Positions 25,351 to 33,512 of a DNA stretch of 64,000 nucleotides are shown in pieces. The notes under the pieces are model-generated. The model ran no database searches and was not told where the DNA came from. It worked only from the letters and a program-made list of their open reading frames with translations. This stretch comes from JAMLJG01 sp035327585 (GTDB taxonomy: Bacteria > Verrucomicrobiota > Kiritimatiellia > CAIVKH01), in contig DAOLDD010000010.1 in assembly GCA_035327585.1 (NCBI GenBank), forward strand, positions 1-64,000. The letters run 5' to 3'. How positions within the stretch are numbered: the stretch's first letter is position 1; each line of letters opens with the position of its first letter. Both the position numbers and the translations under genes were made by a program.

Positions 25351-26475
25351 ATGCAAATCCTGGAACTGGGACCGCGCCAGCGGAAAGTCGTCGCGACGGC
25401 GCTCACGCTGCTCGGTGCGGCGGTCATCAGCGGGCTGGTCTATTATCTCTTCGTCCTGCTCGCGCGTTTCGTCGCTGCCTTCTCGCCGGTCCTGACGCCG
25501 CTGGCGGTGGCCGGCATCCTCGCGTTGATCCTGCGCCCGTATTACGTATGGCTCGTCCAGCGCGTGAACTGGCCGTGGCTTGCGGCGGTGCTCGTGTTCG
25601 CCTCCGTGCTGGCGCCGCTCGTCGCGGCGTCCTGGTTTTTCGGCGCGATGGTGGCGGCGCAGGTGCGCGGCCTGCTGGAGCAACTGCCGGTCTGGATCGA
25701 GGCGGTCTCGGCGCGCGTGGAGGCGTGGATGCCGCAACTCAACGCGCTGTGGATGGAGCAGGGCGATGCGATGAAGGATCAGCTTCGCGAGCGCGGCGGC
25801 TGGCTCGCGCAGCAGTTGCTCGCGGTCCTCCGCCGCGTCCTTACCGCGGGTGTGAATGTCTTCCAGGTGCTCGGCGGGCTGTTGAGCTGGGTGGTGCTGC
25901 CGGTCTACCTGTATTTCATGCTGACGGCGCGCCCGATCTCGCTGAACAGCCTGCGCCAGTCGCTGCCCTTCCTTAAGGAGGAGACGCGGGACGATGTGAT
26001 TTATCTCGCGCGCGAGTTCCTGAACATCATGGTCGCGTTCTTCCGCGGGCAATTCGTCATCGCGGCGGCGATGGGGGTGCTCTTCGCGATCGGGTTCGCC
26101 TTCGCCGGTCTCCAATATGGCGCGGCGATCGGGTTGACGCTGGGCTTCCTCAACATCATCCCGTACCTCGGCAACATCATCGGTCTGGCGGTGGCGCTGC
26201 CGCTGGCGTTCTTCCAGGTGGGCGGCGGCGTGGGCCTGCTGGTGGGGGTCGTGGGCGTATTCGTCGCGGTCCAGTGCATCGAGGCCTATTTCCTGACGCC
26301 GCGCATCATGGGCCAGCGCACGGGGCTGCACCCGATGGCCATCATCTTCGCCCTGTTCTTCTGGGGTACGGCGTTGAGCGGTCTGCTGGGCATGATTCTC
26401 GGCATCCCGCTCACCGCCTTTCTCGTTGTGTTCTGGCGGTTGCTGAAGGCAAAGTACATCCGCGAAATGATTTGA
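25351..26475 (+). CDS. AI-2E family transporter (PerM/TqsA-like permease)
   Basis: The 374-residue integral membrane protein has the family layout: two or three N-terminal helices, a soluble helical segment with amphipathic character (about residues 110-175), and then a cluster of helices containing LGFLNIIPYLGNIIG, the most conserved family motif, and a later GLHPMAIIFALFFWG segment. Members export various small molecules or ions, and the true substrate cannot be predicted. It is followed by a hairpin repeat and a small LapA-like gene. Confidence 0.88.
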   Translation: MQILELGPRQRKVVATALTLLGAAVISGLVYYLFVLLARFVAAFSPVLTPLAVAGILALILRPYYVWLVQRVNWPWLAAVLVFASVLAPLVAASWFFGAMVAAQVRGLLEQLPVWIEAVSARVEAWMPQLNALWMEQGDAMKDQLRERGGWLAQQLLAVLRRVLTAGVNVFQVLGGLLSWVVLPVYLYFMLTARPISLNSLRQSLPFLKEETRDDVIYLAREFLNIMVAFFRGQFVIAAAMGVLFAIGFAFAGLQYGAAIGLTLGFLNIIPYLGNIIGLAVALPLAFFQVGGGVGLLVGVVGVFVAVQCIEAYFLTPRIMGQRTGLHPMAIIFALFFWGTALSGLLGMILGIPLTAFLVVFWRLLKAKYIREMI

Positions 26476-26490
26476 ACCGAACCGTTCGGC

Positions 26491-26517
26491 CTGTAGCCGC
26501 GCACGCTGGGCGCGGCT
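26491..26517 (+). repeat. Dispersed hairpin repeat, copy 1 (CTGTAGCCGCGC type)
   Basis: AGCCGCGC (26495-26502) and GCGCGGCT (26510-26517) form an 8-bp stem with a 7-nt loop. A second copy in the opposite orientation lies at 43773-43798; the two agree at 21 of 26 positions, with differences mainly in the loop. No T tract follows, so it is not a standard terminator. Confidence 0.75.
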
Positions 26518-26545
26518 CCTCCGAACTCGCAATGGAAGGTGAACC

Positions 26546-26722
26546 ATGAGTAAATCCAAAATTATCGCGCTGGTCCTGATCGGCTTGGTGGCGCTGGTGG
26601 CGGTGTTGAACCACGGTTCGACCAGCGTTCACCTGCTGGTGACATCCGTGCGGATGGCCGAGTCCGTGCTCATCCTTGGCTGTGCCGCGGTGGGCGTCGC
26701 GATTGGCGTGCTGATCAAATAG
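26546..26722 (+). CDS. Small LapA-like two-helix membrane protein
   Basis: A 58-residue protein starting MSKSKIIALVLIGLVALVAV at ATG 26546 with AAGGTG 5-10 nt upstream. It has two hydrophobic helices separated by a short polar stretch (NHGSTSVHLL), and a Gly-rich second helix (GCAAVGVAIGVLIK), the layout of LapA/DUF1049 proteins, which help assemble envelope lipids in other bacteria. It lies 5 nt before the beta-helix gene, so the two are likely co-transcribed. Confidence 0.7.
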   Translation: MSKSKIIALVLIGLVALVAVLNHGSTSVHLLVTSVRMAESVLILGCAAVGVAIGVLIK

Positions 26723-26727
26723 CCGCG

Positions 26728-27951
26728 ATGTCCGACGCCACTCCATCGCCGCGCGTTCGCGACCTGCTGGCGCGCGGGGTCCGCATGCCGAACCCGGCCT
26801 CGGTCGAGGTCGATGCTTCGATCGTGCCGGAGCGCATCGCGGCGGACGCGGTGATTCATGCCGGCTGCCGGCTGCGCGGCGCGGAAACGAGCGTTGGACC
26901 CGGCTGCGAACTGGGCGCGGAGGCGCCGCTCACGCTGGAGGATTCGCAACTGGGCGCGAACGTGGAACTCAAGGGCGGCTTCGTGTCGGGCGCGGTTTTT
27001 TTCGACGGCGCAAGCCTGGGCAGCGGCGCGCATGTGCGGCCGGGCACCATCCTCGAAGAGGAGGCGAACGGCGCGCACACGGTCGGCCTCAAGCAGACGA
27101 TCCTGCTGCCGTACGTCACACTGGGCTCGCTCATCAATTTCTGCGACGTGTTGATGGCGGGCGGCACCAGCCGCAAAAACCACGGCGAGGTGGGCTCGTC
27201 CTACATCCACTTCAACTTCACGCCGCACCAGGACAAGGCGACGGCGTCGCTGATCGGCGACGTGCCGCGCGGGGTATTCCTGGACCAGCCCCCCGTGTTC
27301 CTCGGCGGACAAGGCGGACTGGTCGGCCCGGCGCGGATCGGCTTCGGTTGCGTCACGCCGGCGGGCACGATCTATCGTGGCGACGCGCCGGGCGACAGTC
27401 TCTTGCTGCGCGCATCGGAGTTGCCGGGCGGCACGCGGGCCTACCAACTCGGGGCGTATCGCGGTGCGTCGCGCATCTGGAAAAACAACCTGAACTATCT
27501 CGGCCAGGTGCGCGCGCTGCTGGCGTGGACGCGCCACGTGCGCGCGCTGTTCATGACGGGCATCCATCACCGCTTCTGCCTGGAGGGCGCCCTGCGCCAG
27601 CTCCACGTGGTGGAAGCCGAACGGATGAAACGGCTGGAGGAGTGGATCAACAAATTGCCGCGCTCCATCGACTTGTTGCGCGCGCGCAACGCGGCGGGTG
27701 ACGCGGCGGAAGCGGAGTTGCAGGCGCGCCTGGTGCAGCGCTGGCCCGTGGTGCGCGAGGCGCTGGCCGGGCTGGACGATGGCGCCGGCGGACGCGAGAT
27801 GTTTTTGAACGAAGTCGGGAAGGCGCGCGGCGGTCGTGAGTATCTCGCGGCCATTCCCGCGCTGCCCGCGCCGGTGAAGGTGCTGGGCGCGGCGTGGTTG
27901 CAGGGCCTTGTGGACGCGGTGACGCGGTTGGGCGAAGAGCCGGGAGATTGA
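26728..27951 (+). CDS. Left-handed beta-helix (GlmU C-domain-like) protein
   Basis: The 407-residue protein has a hexapeptide-repeat left-handed beta helix over about residues 25-215, with turns such as VIHAGCRLRG, ANVELKGGFV and SLGSGAHVRPG and the GlmU-like segment GGTSRKNHGEVGSSYIHFNF. The remaining 190 residues are mainly alpha-helical. There is no N-terminal pyrophosphorylase Rossmann domain. glmM follows after one base, so a role with GlcNAc-phosphate or UDP-GlcNAc is plausible; acyltransferase or nucleotidyl-sugar activity is not proven. Confidence 0.75.
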   Translation: MSDATPSPRVRDLLARGVRMPNPASVEVDASIVPERIAADAVIHAGCRLRGAETSVGPGCELGAEAPLTLEDSQLGANVELKGGFVSGAVFFDGASLGSGAHVRPGTILEEEANGAHTVGLKQTILLPYVTLGSLINFCDVLMAGGTSRKNHGEVGSSYIHFNFTPHQDKATASLIGDVPRGVFLDQPPVFLGGQGGLVGPARIGFGCVTPAGTIYRGDAPGDSLLLRASELPGGTRAYQLGAYRGASRIWKNNLNYLGQVRALLAWTRHVRALFMTGIHHRFCLEGALRQLHVVEAERMKRLEEWINKLPRSIDLLRARNAAGDAAEAELQARLVQRWPVVREALAGLDDGAGGREMFLNEVGKARGGREYLAAIPALPAPVKVLGAAWLQGLVDAVTRLGEEPGD

Positions 27952-27952
27952 A

Positions 27953-29308
27953 ATGGGCAAGTTGTTTGGAACCGATGGCGTGCGCGGCGTGGCGAACCAG
28001 CCGCCGATGACGGCGGAGCTGGTGCTGGAAATTGGCCGCGCGACGGCGCACGTCTGCAAGCACCAGGCGGAGCGGCGCCACACGATCGTGATCGGCAAGG
28101 ATACGCGCGTCAGCGGCTACATGCTGGAGAGCGCGCTCACCGCGGGCATTTGCTCGATGGGCGTCGACGTGCTGCTGGTCGGGCCGATGCCGACGCCGGG
28201 CATCGCGTTCATCACGCGCAGCATGCGCGCGGATGCGGGCCTCGTGATTTCCGCGTCGCACAATCCCTACCAGGACAACGGCATCAAGATTTTCTCGCGC
28301 ACCGGCTACAAGCTGCCCGACGCGGAGGAGAGCGAAATTGAGGAGCTGATCAGCTCCGGCCGGATCAAGGACATCCGCCCGACGGCGGAGGAGATCGGCA
28401 AGGCGCGCCGTATCGACGACGCGCTCGGCCGCTACATCGTCTTTTGCAAGAATTCCTTCCCGGAAACTGTGAGCCTCGAAGGGCTCAAGATCGTGCTCGA
28501 TTGCGGGAATGGGGCGACCTACAAGGCCGCGCCGATCATCTTCAGCGAGCTCGGCGCCGAGGTGACCGCGATCCACTGTTCGCCGAACGGCGTGAACATC
28601 AACGACAACTGCGGGTCACAGCACACGTCCGACCTGCGCGCGAAGGTCCGCGAATTGAGGGCCGACGTGGGGCTCGCGTTCGACGGCGACGGCGACCGCA
28701 TGATCGCGGTGGATGAAAAGGGCAACGAGCTGAGCGGCGACCATATCCTGTTGATTTGCGCGAAGGCGTTGAAGGAGCAGGGCCGGCTGAAAAACAACCT
28801 CGTGGTGACGACGGTGATGGCGAACTTCGGGTTCTTCGTCGCCGCCCGCAAGTTGGGCATTGAGGCGGGCATCGCCGCCGTCGGCGATCGCTACGTGTTG
28901 GAAATGATGAAGGAAAAGGGCGCGGTCATCGGCGGTGAGTCGTCCGGCCACATGATTTTCCTCGACCATCATTCCACCGGGGACGGCTTGATCTCCGCGC
29001 TGCAATTGCTGGCGGTCATGCGGGCGAGTGGGCGTCCGTTGTCGGAACTCGCCGGGCTGATGAGCGTGACGCCGCAGAAGATGATCAACGTCGATGTGCG
29101 GGAGAAACCCGAGTTGGAGACGCTACCCGGCGTCATGAAGGCCATCGCGACGGCGGAGGCGGAATTGAAGGACGAGGGCCGCGTGCTGGTCCGCTATTCC
29201 GGCACCCAGAAGATGTGCCGCGTGATGGTGGAGGGACCGACGAAGGAAATGACCGACCGCCTGACCCACGCCATCGCCCAGGTCGTGCAGCAATGCATTG
29301 GCGTGTAA
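27953..29308 (+). CDS. glmM: Phosphoglucosamine mutase
   Basis: GlmM converts glucosamine-6-phosphate to glucosamine-1-phosphate for UDP-GlcNAc, peptidoglycan and LPS. The 451-residue protein has the phosphoserine loop VISASHNPYQDNGIK, the metal-binding loop DGDGDRM, the sugar-binding loop GGESSGHM and the phosphate loop RYSGTQ, all in order. The FGTDGVRG start is typical. GGGAGA lies just upstream of ATG 27953. It overlaps the next gene by 16 nt. Confidence 0.95.
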   Translation: MGKLFGTDGVRGVANQPPMTAELVLEIGRATAHVCKHQAERRHTIVIGKDTRVSGYMLESALTAGICSMGVDVLLVGPMPTPGIAFITRSMRADAGLVISASHNPYQDNGIKIFSRTGYKLPDAEESEIEELISSGRIKDIRPTAEEIGKARRIDDALGRYIVFCKNSFPETVSLEGLKIVLDCGNGATYKAAPIIFSELGAEVTAIHCSPNGVNINDNCGSQHTSDLRAKVRELRADVGLAFDGDGDRMIAVDEKGNELSGDHILLICAKALKEQGRLKNNLVVTTVMANFGFFVAARKLGIEAGIAAVGDRYVLEMMKEKGAVIGGESSGHMIFLDHHSTGDGLISALQLLAVMRASGRPLSELAGLMSVTPQKMINVDVREKPELETLPGVMKAIATAEAELKDEGRVLVRYSGTQKMCRVMVEGPTKEMTDRLTHAIAQVVQQCIGV

Positions 29309-30732
29309 AGCGCGGCTGCCAGGTCCTGGTCCTGCTCGCGTGCGGCCTCTCTGCCGGCGTGGCCGGGGCGAAGCGGCCGGATCCGTTCGACGCGGGTTTT
29401 CTGGCGTCCCGCCACACGGACGTGCGCGGCGACGAGCGCGTGAAGGCGGTGGGGCCGTTTTTCGAAATGGCGCAATCGACGCAGGGCTGGCGGCTCGTCG
29501 CGGTGCGCCCGTTCTACAGCCAGGTCGAAGACCCGGAAAACGGCAATGCGCGAAAGGATTACCTCTGGCCCGCGGGTTCCTGGCGAAAAATCGGCAACGA
29601 GGAGCAGTCCCGTTACGCGATTTTCTTTTCCTTCAAGCACGGCCAGGAAAAGCCCGACCGCCGCTATCGATTCTGGCTCCTGCCGTTTTATTTCCAGGGC
29701 CGCGATGCGGAGGGCGACACCTATCGCGCCATATTCCCGTTCGGCGGCACGATTCGTGAATTTCTCGGGCGCGACGAGATTTCCTTCGTGCTGTTCCCGT
29801 TGCGCTCGACGAGCAAGTTAAACGACCTGGAAACCAGCAACTGGCTCTGGCCGTTCATTTCCAGTACGACCGGCGACGGCGTCGAACGACACCGCGTGTT
29901 TCCCTTCTACGGACGCTCGATCCGCGAGGGGGCGTACGACAAACGGTTCGTCCTGTGGCCGATTTGGAACGACGTCCGCTACGACTACGAGGGCAGCAAG
30001 GGCAGTGGTTTCATTCTCTTTCCCGTGTTCGGTCACATGGAATTGGAGAACCAGGAGACGTGGTGGGTGCTGCCGCCGTTTTTCCGGCATACGCGCGGGG
30101 AGCAGGGGTCGCGCACGTTCGCCCCGTGGCCGTTCATCCAGCGGGAAACGGGACCGGTGGAAAAGCTTTATGTCTGGCCCTTGTGGGGACACAAGAAGGT
30201 GGGCAACCACGAGCGCACGTTCTATCTCTGGCCGTTGATCTGGGATGAATCGACGGTGCGGGGCGCCGAGAAGCAGGAGCGATTCATGATCATCCCCTTC
30301 TACCTGCACTCGACCCTCGGCGTGCCGGACCAGCCGCCGCGCGCGCGCAGCCTGAAGGTCTGGCCGCTGTTCTCCTACAAGCGGGTGGGGGATGAATCGC
30401 GCTTTCGCACGCTCGAACTCTGGCCGCTCGCGGACCATGGCGCGGTGGAGCGGAATTGGGCGCCGCTGTGGACGATCTATTCCAGCGAGCGCAAGGACGA
30501 CGCGCGGGATCGCGAATTGCTGTGGGGGCTGCACCGCGACCAGAAGCGCGGGGACGAGGCCCGGTATTGGTCGCTGTTCCCGTTGTGGGACTGGCGGCGG
30601 GAGCCGGACCGCAAATCGTGGTCCCTTCTTAAAGGACTCGTGGGCCGCACACGCGTGGATTCCAATACCGCGTGGCGTGTGTTATTCTTTTTCAACTTCG
30701 GCGAACTACCCGAAGAGGAGACCGGGCCATAA
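29293..30732 (+). CDS. Exported WP-repeat protein of unknown function
   Basis: The 479-residue protein begins with a signal peptide (about residues 1-26, ending GVAGA). The rest is built of roughly sixteen to eighteen units spaced 20-35 residues apart, each centred on a short strand-like motif such as LWPF, VFPF, LWPI, LFPV, VWPL or LFPL followed by an aromatic residue. The pattern suggests repeated beta-strands, possibly an outer-membrane barrel or a beta-solenoid. I do not recognise a named family. ATG 29293 is chosen for the signal peptide; it lies inside the glmM 3' end. Its stop codon overlaps the apparent start of mlaE, linking it to lipid transport. Confidence 0.7.
   Translation: MHWRVKRGCQVLVLLACGLSAGVAGAKRPDPFDAGFLASRHTDVRGDERVKAVGPFFEMAQSTQGWRLVAVRPFYSQVEDPENGNARKDYLWPAGSWRKIGNEEQSRYAIFFSFKHGQEKPDRRYRFWLLPFYFQGRDAEGDTYRAIFPFGGTIREFLGRDEISFVLFPLRSTSKLNDLETSNWLWPFISSTTGDGVERHRVFPFYGRSIREGAYDKRFVLWPIWNDVRYDYEGSKGSGFILFPVFGHMELENQETWWVLPPFFRHTRGEQGSRTFAPWPFIQRETGPVEKLYVWPLWGHKKVGNHERTFYLWPLIWDESTVRGAEKQERFMIIPFYLHSTLGVPDQPPRARSLKVWPLFSYKRVGDESRFRTLELWPLADHGAVERNWAPLWTIYSSERKDDARDRELLWGLHRDQKRGDEARYWSLFPLWDWRREPDRKSWSLLKGLVGRTRVDSNTAWRVLFFFNFGELPEEETGP
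30715..30720 (+). promoter_or_regulatory. Ribosome binding site that points to a non-standard mlaE start
   Basis: GAGGAG lies 8 nt upstream of an in-frame ATA at 30729-30731 that overlaps the preceding stop as ATAA. The only other upstream frame start, GTG 30672, has no Shine-Dalgarno sequence and would overlap the WP gene by 61 nt. Confidence 0.5.
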
Positions 30733-31541
30733 TCACGCGTGAACCAGAGTTTTTTGATCCGCCGATCAATTTCTTCGCCAGCGTCGGGCGCAGCGTCCTG
30801 TTGAGCCTGAGGCAGGTCGGCCAGGCGCTCTTGATGCTGTTCGAGGCGGCGCTGTTCATCCCGTGGGCGTTCAACAAGCGAAGCCGCCACGAGCTGATGT
30901 ACCAGCTCTATCTGACGGGCATCAAAAGCCTCGGCGTGATCACCGTGGTCGCGGCGTTTACCGGCATGATCCTCGCGCTGCAAACGGGCTTGGAACTGCG
31001 CCGGTTCGGGCTTCAGCAAAACATCGGCACGGCGGTGACGGTGGTGATGCTGCGCGAGATGGGGCCGTTCATGACGGCGCTGATCATCGCGGCGAGCGTC
31101 GGGTCGGCCATCGCGGCGCAGATCGGCACGATGGTGGTGTCGGAGGAAGTCTCCGCGCTGGAAATCATGTCGATCAACCCGGTGCGTTTCCTCGTGCTCC
31201 CGCGTTTGCTGGCGCTGGCGATCATGATGCCGATGCTGACGATCTACACCAACATCCTCGGCATCGTCGGCGGCGCGGTGATCGGCGCGACCCAGTTGCA
31301 GGTGTCGTTCCAGGCCTATTTCGACAACGCGCAGTTGTATGCGCAGAACAAGGACTTGTACGTGGGGCTGCTCAAGGCGTTCGTCTTCGGCATCGTGATC
31401 GCGGGCACGGCGTGCCACCAGGGCTTTGCGACCTCGGAGGGCGCCGTGGGGGTGGGCCAGGCCACGCGCCGCACCGTCATCATTTCGTTTCTCGTGATAC
31501 TCGTATTGGGCTACATGCTGACGCGCCTCTTTTACCGCTGA
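30729..31541 (+). CDS. mlaE: MlaE-type lipid ABC transporter permease
   Basis: MlaE is the permease of the inner-membrane MlaFEDB complex that moves phospholipids between the membranes. From codon 30729 the protein is 270 residues, the family length, with five to six helices and the conserved blocks VAAFTGMILALQTG, LREMGPFMTALI and SEEVSALEIMSINPVRFLVL. The start codon is uncertain: ATA at 30729 has an ideal GAGGAG, while GTG 30672 and ATC 30732 are alternatives. The stop overlaps the mlaF start as TGATG. Confidence 0.92.
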   Translation: MITREPEFFDPPINFFASVGRSVLLSLRQVGQALLMLFEAALFIPWAFNKRSRHELMYQLYLTGIKSLGVITVVAAFTGMILALQTGLELRRFGLQQNIGTAVTVVMLREMGPFMTALIIAASVGSAIAAQIGTMVVSEEVSALEIMSINPVRFLVLPRLLALAIMMPMLTIYTNILGIVGGAVIGATQLQVSFQAYFDNAQLYAQNKDLYVGLLKAFVFGIVIAGTACHQGFATSEGAVGVGQATRRTVIISFLVILVLGYMLTRLFYR

Positions 31542-32305
31542 TGATCCGATTCGAACAGGTGACCAAACGGCTGGGCAGCCGGAATGTGCTGGATGATTTC
31601 GACCTCGAAATCAAGCCCGGCGAGACGTTCGTCATTTGCGGGCCCTCCGGCATGGGCAAGAGCGTCACGCTCAAGCACATGGTCCGCCTGCTGACGCCGG
31701 ACCGGGGCCGGGTCTTCGTGGGCGACGCGTGCGTGAGCGAGGCGCGCGGGCGTGAACTGGAAAAAATCCGCTCGCGTTTCGGCGTGCTGTTCCAGGGCGG
31801 CGCCTTGCTGGCGTGGCTCTCGGCGGGCGAGAACGTCGCGCTGCCGCTGCGCGAGCATACGCGGAAGGGCAACGACGAAATTGAGGCCCTGGTCCGCGAA
31901 AAACTGCGGCTGGTGGACCTTGAGGACGCGTACGACAAATATCCCGCCGATCTCTCCGGCGGCATGCGCAAACGCGTCGCGCTCGCCCGGGCGATCATCA
32001 CGCAGCCGGAAATCATTCTCTACGACGAGCCGACGTCGGGCCTGGACCCGGTGACGTCGCGCACCATCGACGACCTCATCGACAGCCTGCGCAAGAAGCT
32101 CGGCGTCACCAGCGTGGTGGTCACGCATGACCTGCACAGCGCGCTCGCCATCGGCACGCGCATCGCGATGCTGCACAACGGCAAGGCGGTGGAGGTGTCC
32201 ACGCCGGAGGATTTCGTGAAATCGAAAAACGAAGTGGTTCGCGGATTCCTCGAGGCGCAGTATATTACGCGCCGCGGGGAGTGGGAGGAGGATCTCGAAG
32301 CATGA
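31541..32305 (+). CDS. mlaF: MlaF-type lipid ABC transporter ATP-binding protein
   Basis: The ATPase of the Mla lipid transporter. The 254-residue protein has Walker A GPSGMGKS, the Q-loop in LFQGGALLAWLS, the ABC signature LSGGMRKR, Walker B IILYDEPTSGLDP and the switch His in VTHD. Start ATG 31541 overlaps the mlaE stop; the stop overlaps the mlaD start as ATGA. The order mlaE-mlaF-mlaD is the standard one. Confidence 0.95.
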   Translation: MIRFEQVTKRLGSRNVLDDFDLEIKPGETFVICGPSGMGKSVTLKHMVRLLTPDRGRVFVGDACVSEARGRELEKIRSRFGVLFQGGALLAWLSAGENVALPLREHTRKGNDEIEALVREKLRLVDLEDAYDKYPADLSGGMRKRVALARAIITQPEIILYDEPTSGLDPVTSRTIDDLIDSLRKKLGVTSVVVTHDLHSALAIGTRIAMLHNGKAVEVSTPEDFVKSKNEVVRGFLEAQYITRRGEWEEDLEA

Positions 32306-33171
32306 AGCGCAGCCGTATGCAACAGATGTCGCTGGAGGTCGTCGTCGGGTTCTTCCTGATGATGGTCCTGCTCGCGCTGGGGTTCTTCACGATCATCCTG
32401 AGCCAGGACAACATCTTTTCGACCAGCCACGACAAGACCGTCGTGTTCGACCAGGTCTCGGGGTTGATCAAGGGGGACAAGGTTTTCGTGAAGGGCGTGG
32501 ACGTGGGCCGCGTGAAGAGCCTGGTCGTGAAACGGGATGGGGTTCACGCGACGCTGACGCTGTCCTACCCGGTTGAATTGCACGAGGACTATCGCGTCTC
32601 GGTCGTTCCGTCGTCGGTTTTGGGCGGTAAATTCGTGGACATCCAGGAGGGAACCGCGGACAAGCCGCTGCTGCCGGACGACGCGGTGGTCAAGGGCCGC
32701 GGGCCGACGGATTTCATCGCGGAGTTGACGGACGGCGTGAAGGCGGTGCGGGAGTCGCTGGAGGGCGGCGGCGTGCTCGGCAACCTGGAAGAGACGATGG
32801 ACAACCTCAAGGAGTTGACCCGCCGCCTGCGCGAGGGCGAGGGCACCATCGGCAAGCTGCTCACCGAGGACGCGATCTACACCAATCTGCTCGCGGTGAG
32901 CGACCGGCTCGCCAAGGGGGAGGGCACGCTCGGTAAATTGTTGTCTTCCGATGACACGCTTTACCGCGACCTCTCGGACACGGTCGCCGCGCTCAAGGAG
33001 ACCGCGGAAACGATCAACAAGGGCGAAGGCACGCTGGGCAAGCTCATCAAGGACGACGGCATTTATACGCAGGTCGACGGGCTGATGGGCGAAATCCGCG
33101 CGGCGGTGGACGATCTGCGCGAGACGACGCCGGTCGTCTCCTTCTCCAGTATTTTCTTCGGTGCGTTCTGA
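32302..33171 (+). CDS. mlaD: MlaD/MCE domain lipid-binding protein
   Basis: MlaD is the periplasmic, membrane-anchored substrate-binding part of the Mla system. From ATG 32302 the 289-residue protein has one N-terminal helix (about residues 12-32) and one MCE domain (about 40-120, with VSGLIKGDKVFVKGVDVGRV). The rest is an extended helical region with three copies of GEGT(I/L)GKL about 36 residues apart, common in MCE proteins. GGAGGAGG precedes the start; the longer frame from 32281 is less likely because it would remove this site. Confidence 0.93.
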   Translation: MKRSRMQQMSLEVVVGFFLMMVLLALGFFTIILSQDNIFSTSHDKTVVFDQVSGLIKGDKVFVKGVDVGRVKSLVVKRDGVHATLTLSYPVELHEDYRVSVVPSSVLGGKFVDIQEGTADKPLLPDDAVVKGRGPTDFIAELTDGVKAVRESLEGGGVLGNLEETMDNLKELTRRLREGEGTIGKLLTEDAIYTNLLAVSDRLAKGEGTLGKLLSSDDTLYRDLSDTVAALKETAETINKGEGTLGKLIKDDGIYTQVDGLMGEIRAAVDDLRETTPVVSFSSIFFGAF

Positions 33172-33191
33172 TTCAGATGGAGGCGCGAACC

Positions 33192-33512
33192 ATGATATCC
33201 ATGCGTTTGGTGACGGGGCTTCTCGTGGTCGGCCTGCTGTTGGCGTCCGCCCCTGCGCCCGCGCGGGCGGAGTCGGGCGTGTTGGACCCGAACATCTCCA
33301 TCGCCGTCCTCGTCGTCGTGGTCGGCGTGCTGGGCTGGGTCGCGTGGCGGATGGAGAAGGAGGATGAGGCGGACCATTTTCAGGCGCGCGCGATCCTTCC
33401 TTTGCATCTCCCCTCCGAGGACGCGGCGTTCGGCTTCGTGTTCGATCCCGTCACGAGCGAGGATGCCCGCGTGGAATATACCGCCGGTCTCGCGATCGGG
33501 CGGCGGTTTTAG
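33192..33512 (+). CDS. Small exported membrane protein at the end of the mla operon
   Basis: A 106-residue product with a signal peptide or first helix (MRLVTGLLVVGLLLA, ending near ARA), a second hydrophobic helix SIAVLVVVVGVLGWVAW, and a hydrophilic C-terminal half. No family recognised. ATG 33192 follows GGAGG by 7 nt and is preferred to ATG 33177. It lies 20 nt after mlaD and is convergent with guaB; the two stop codons overlap by 4 nt. Confidence 0.65.
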   Translation: MISMRLVTGLLVVGLLLASAPAPARAESGVLDPNISIAVLVVVVGVLGWVAWRMEKEDEADHFQARAILPLHLPSEDAAFGFVFDPVTSEDARVEYTAGLAIGRRF

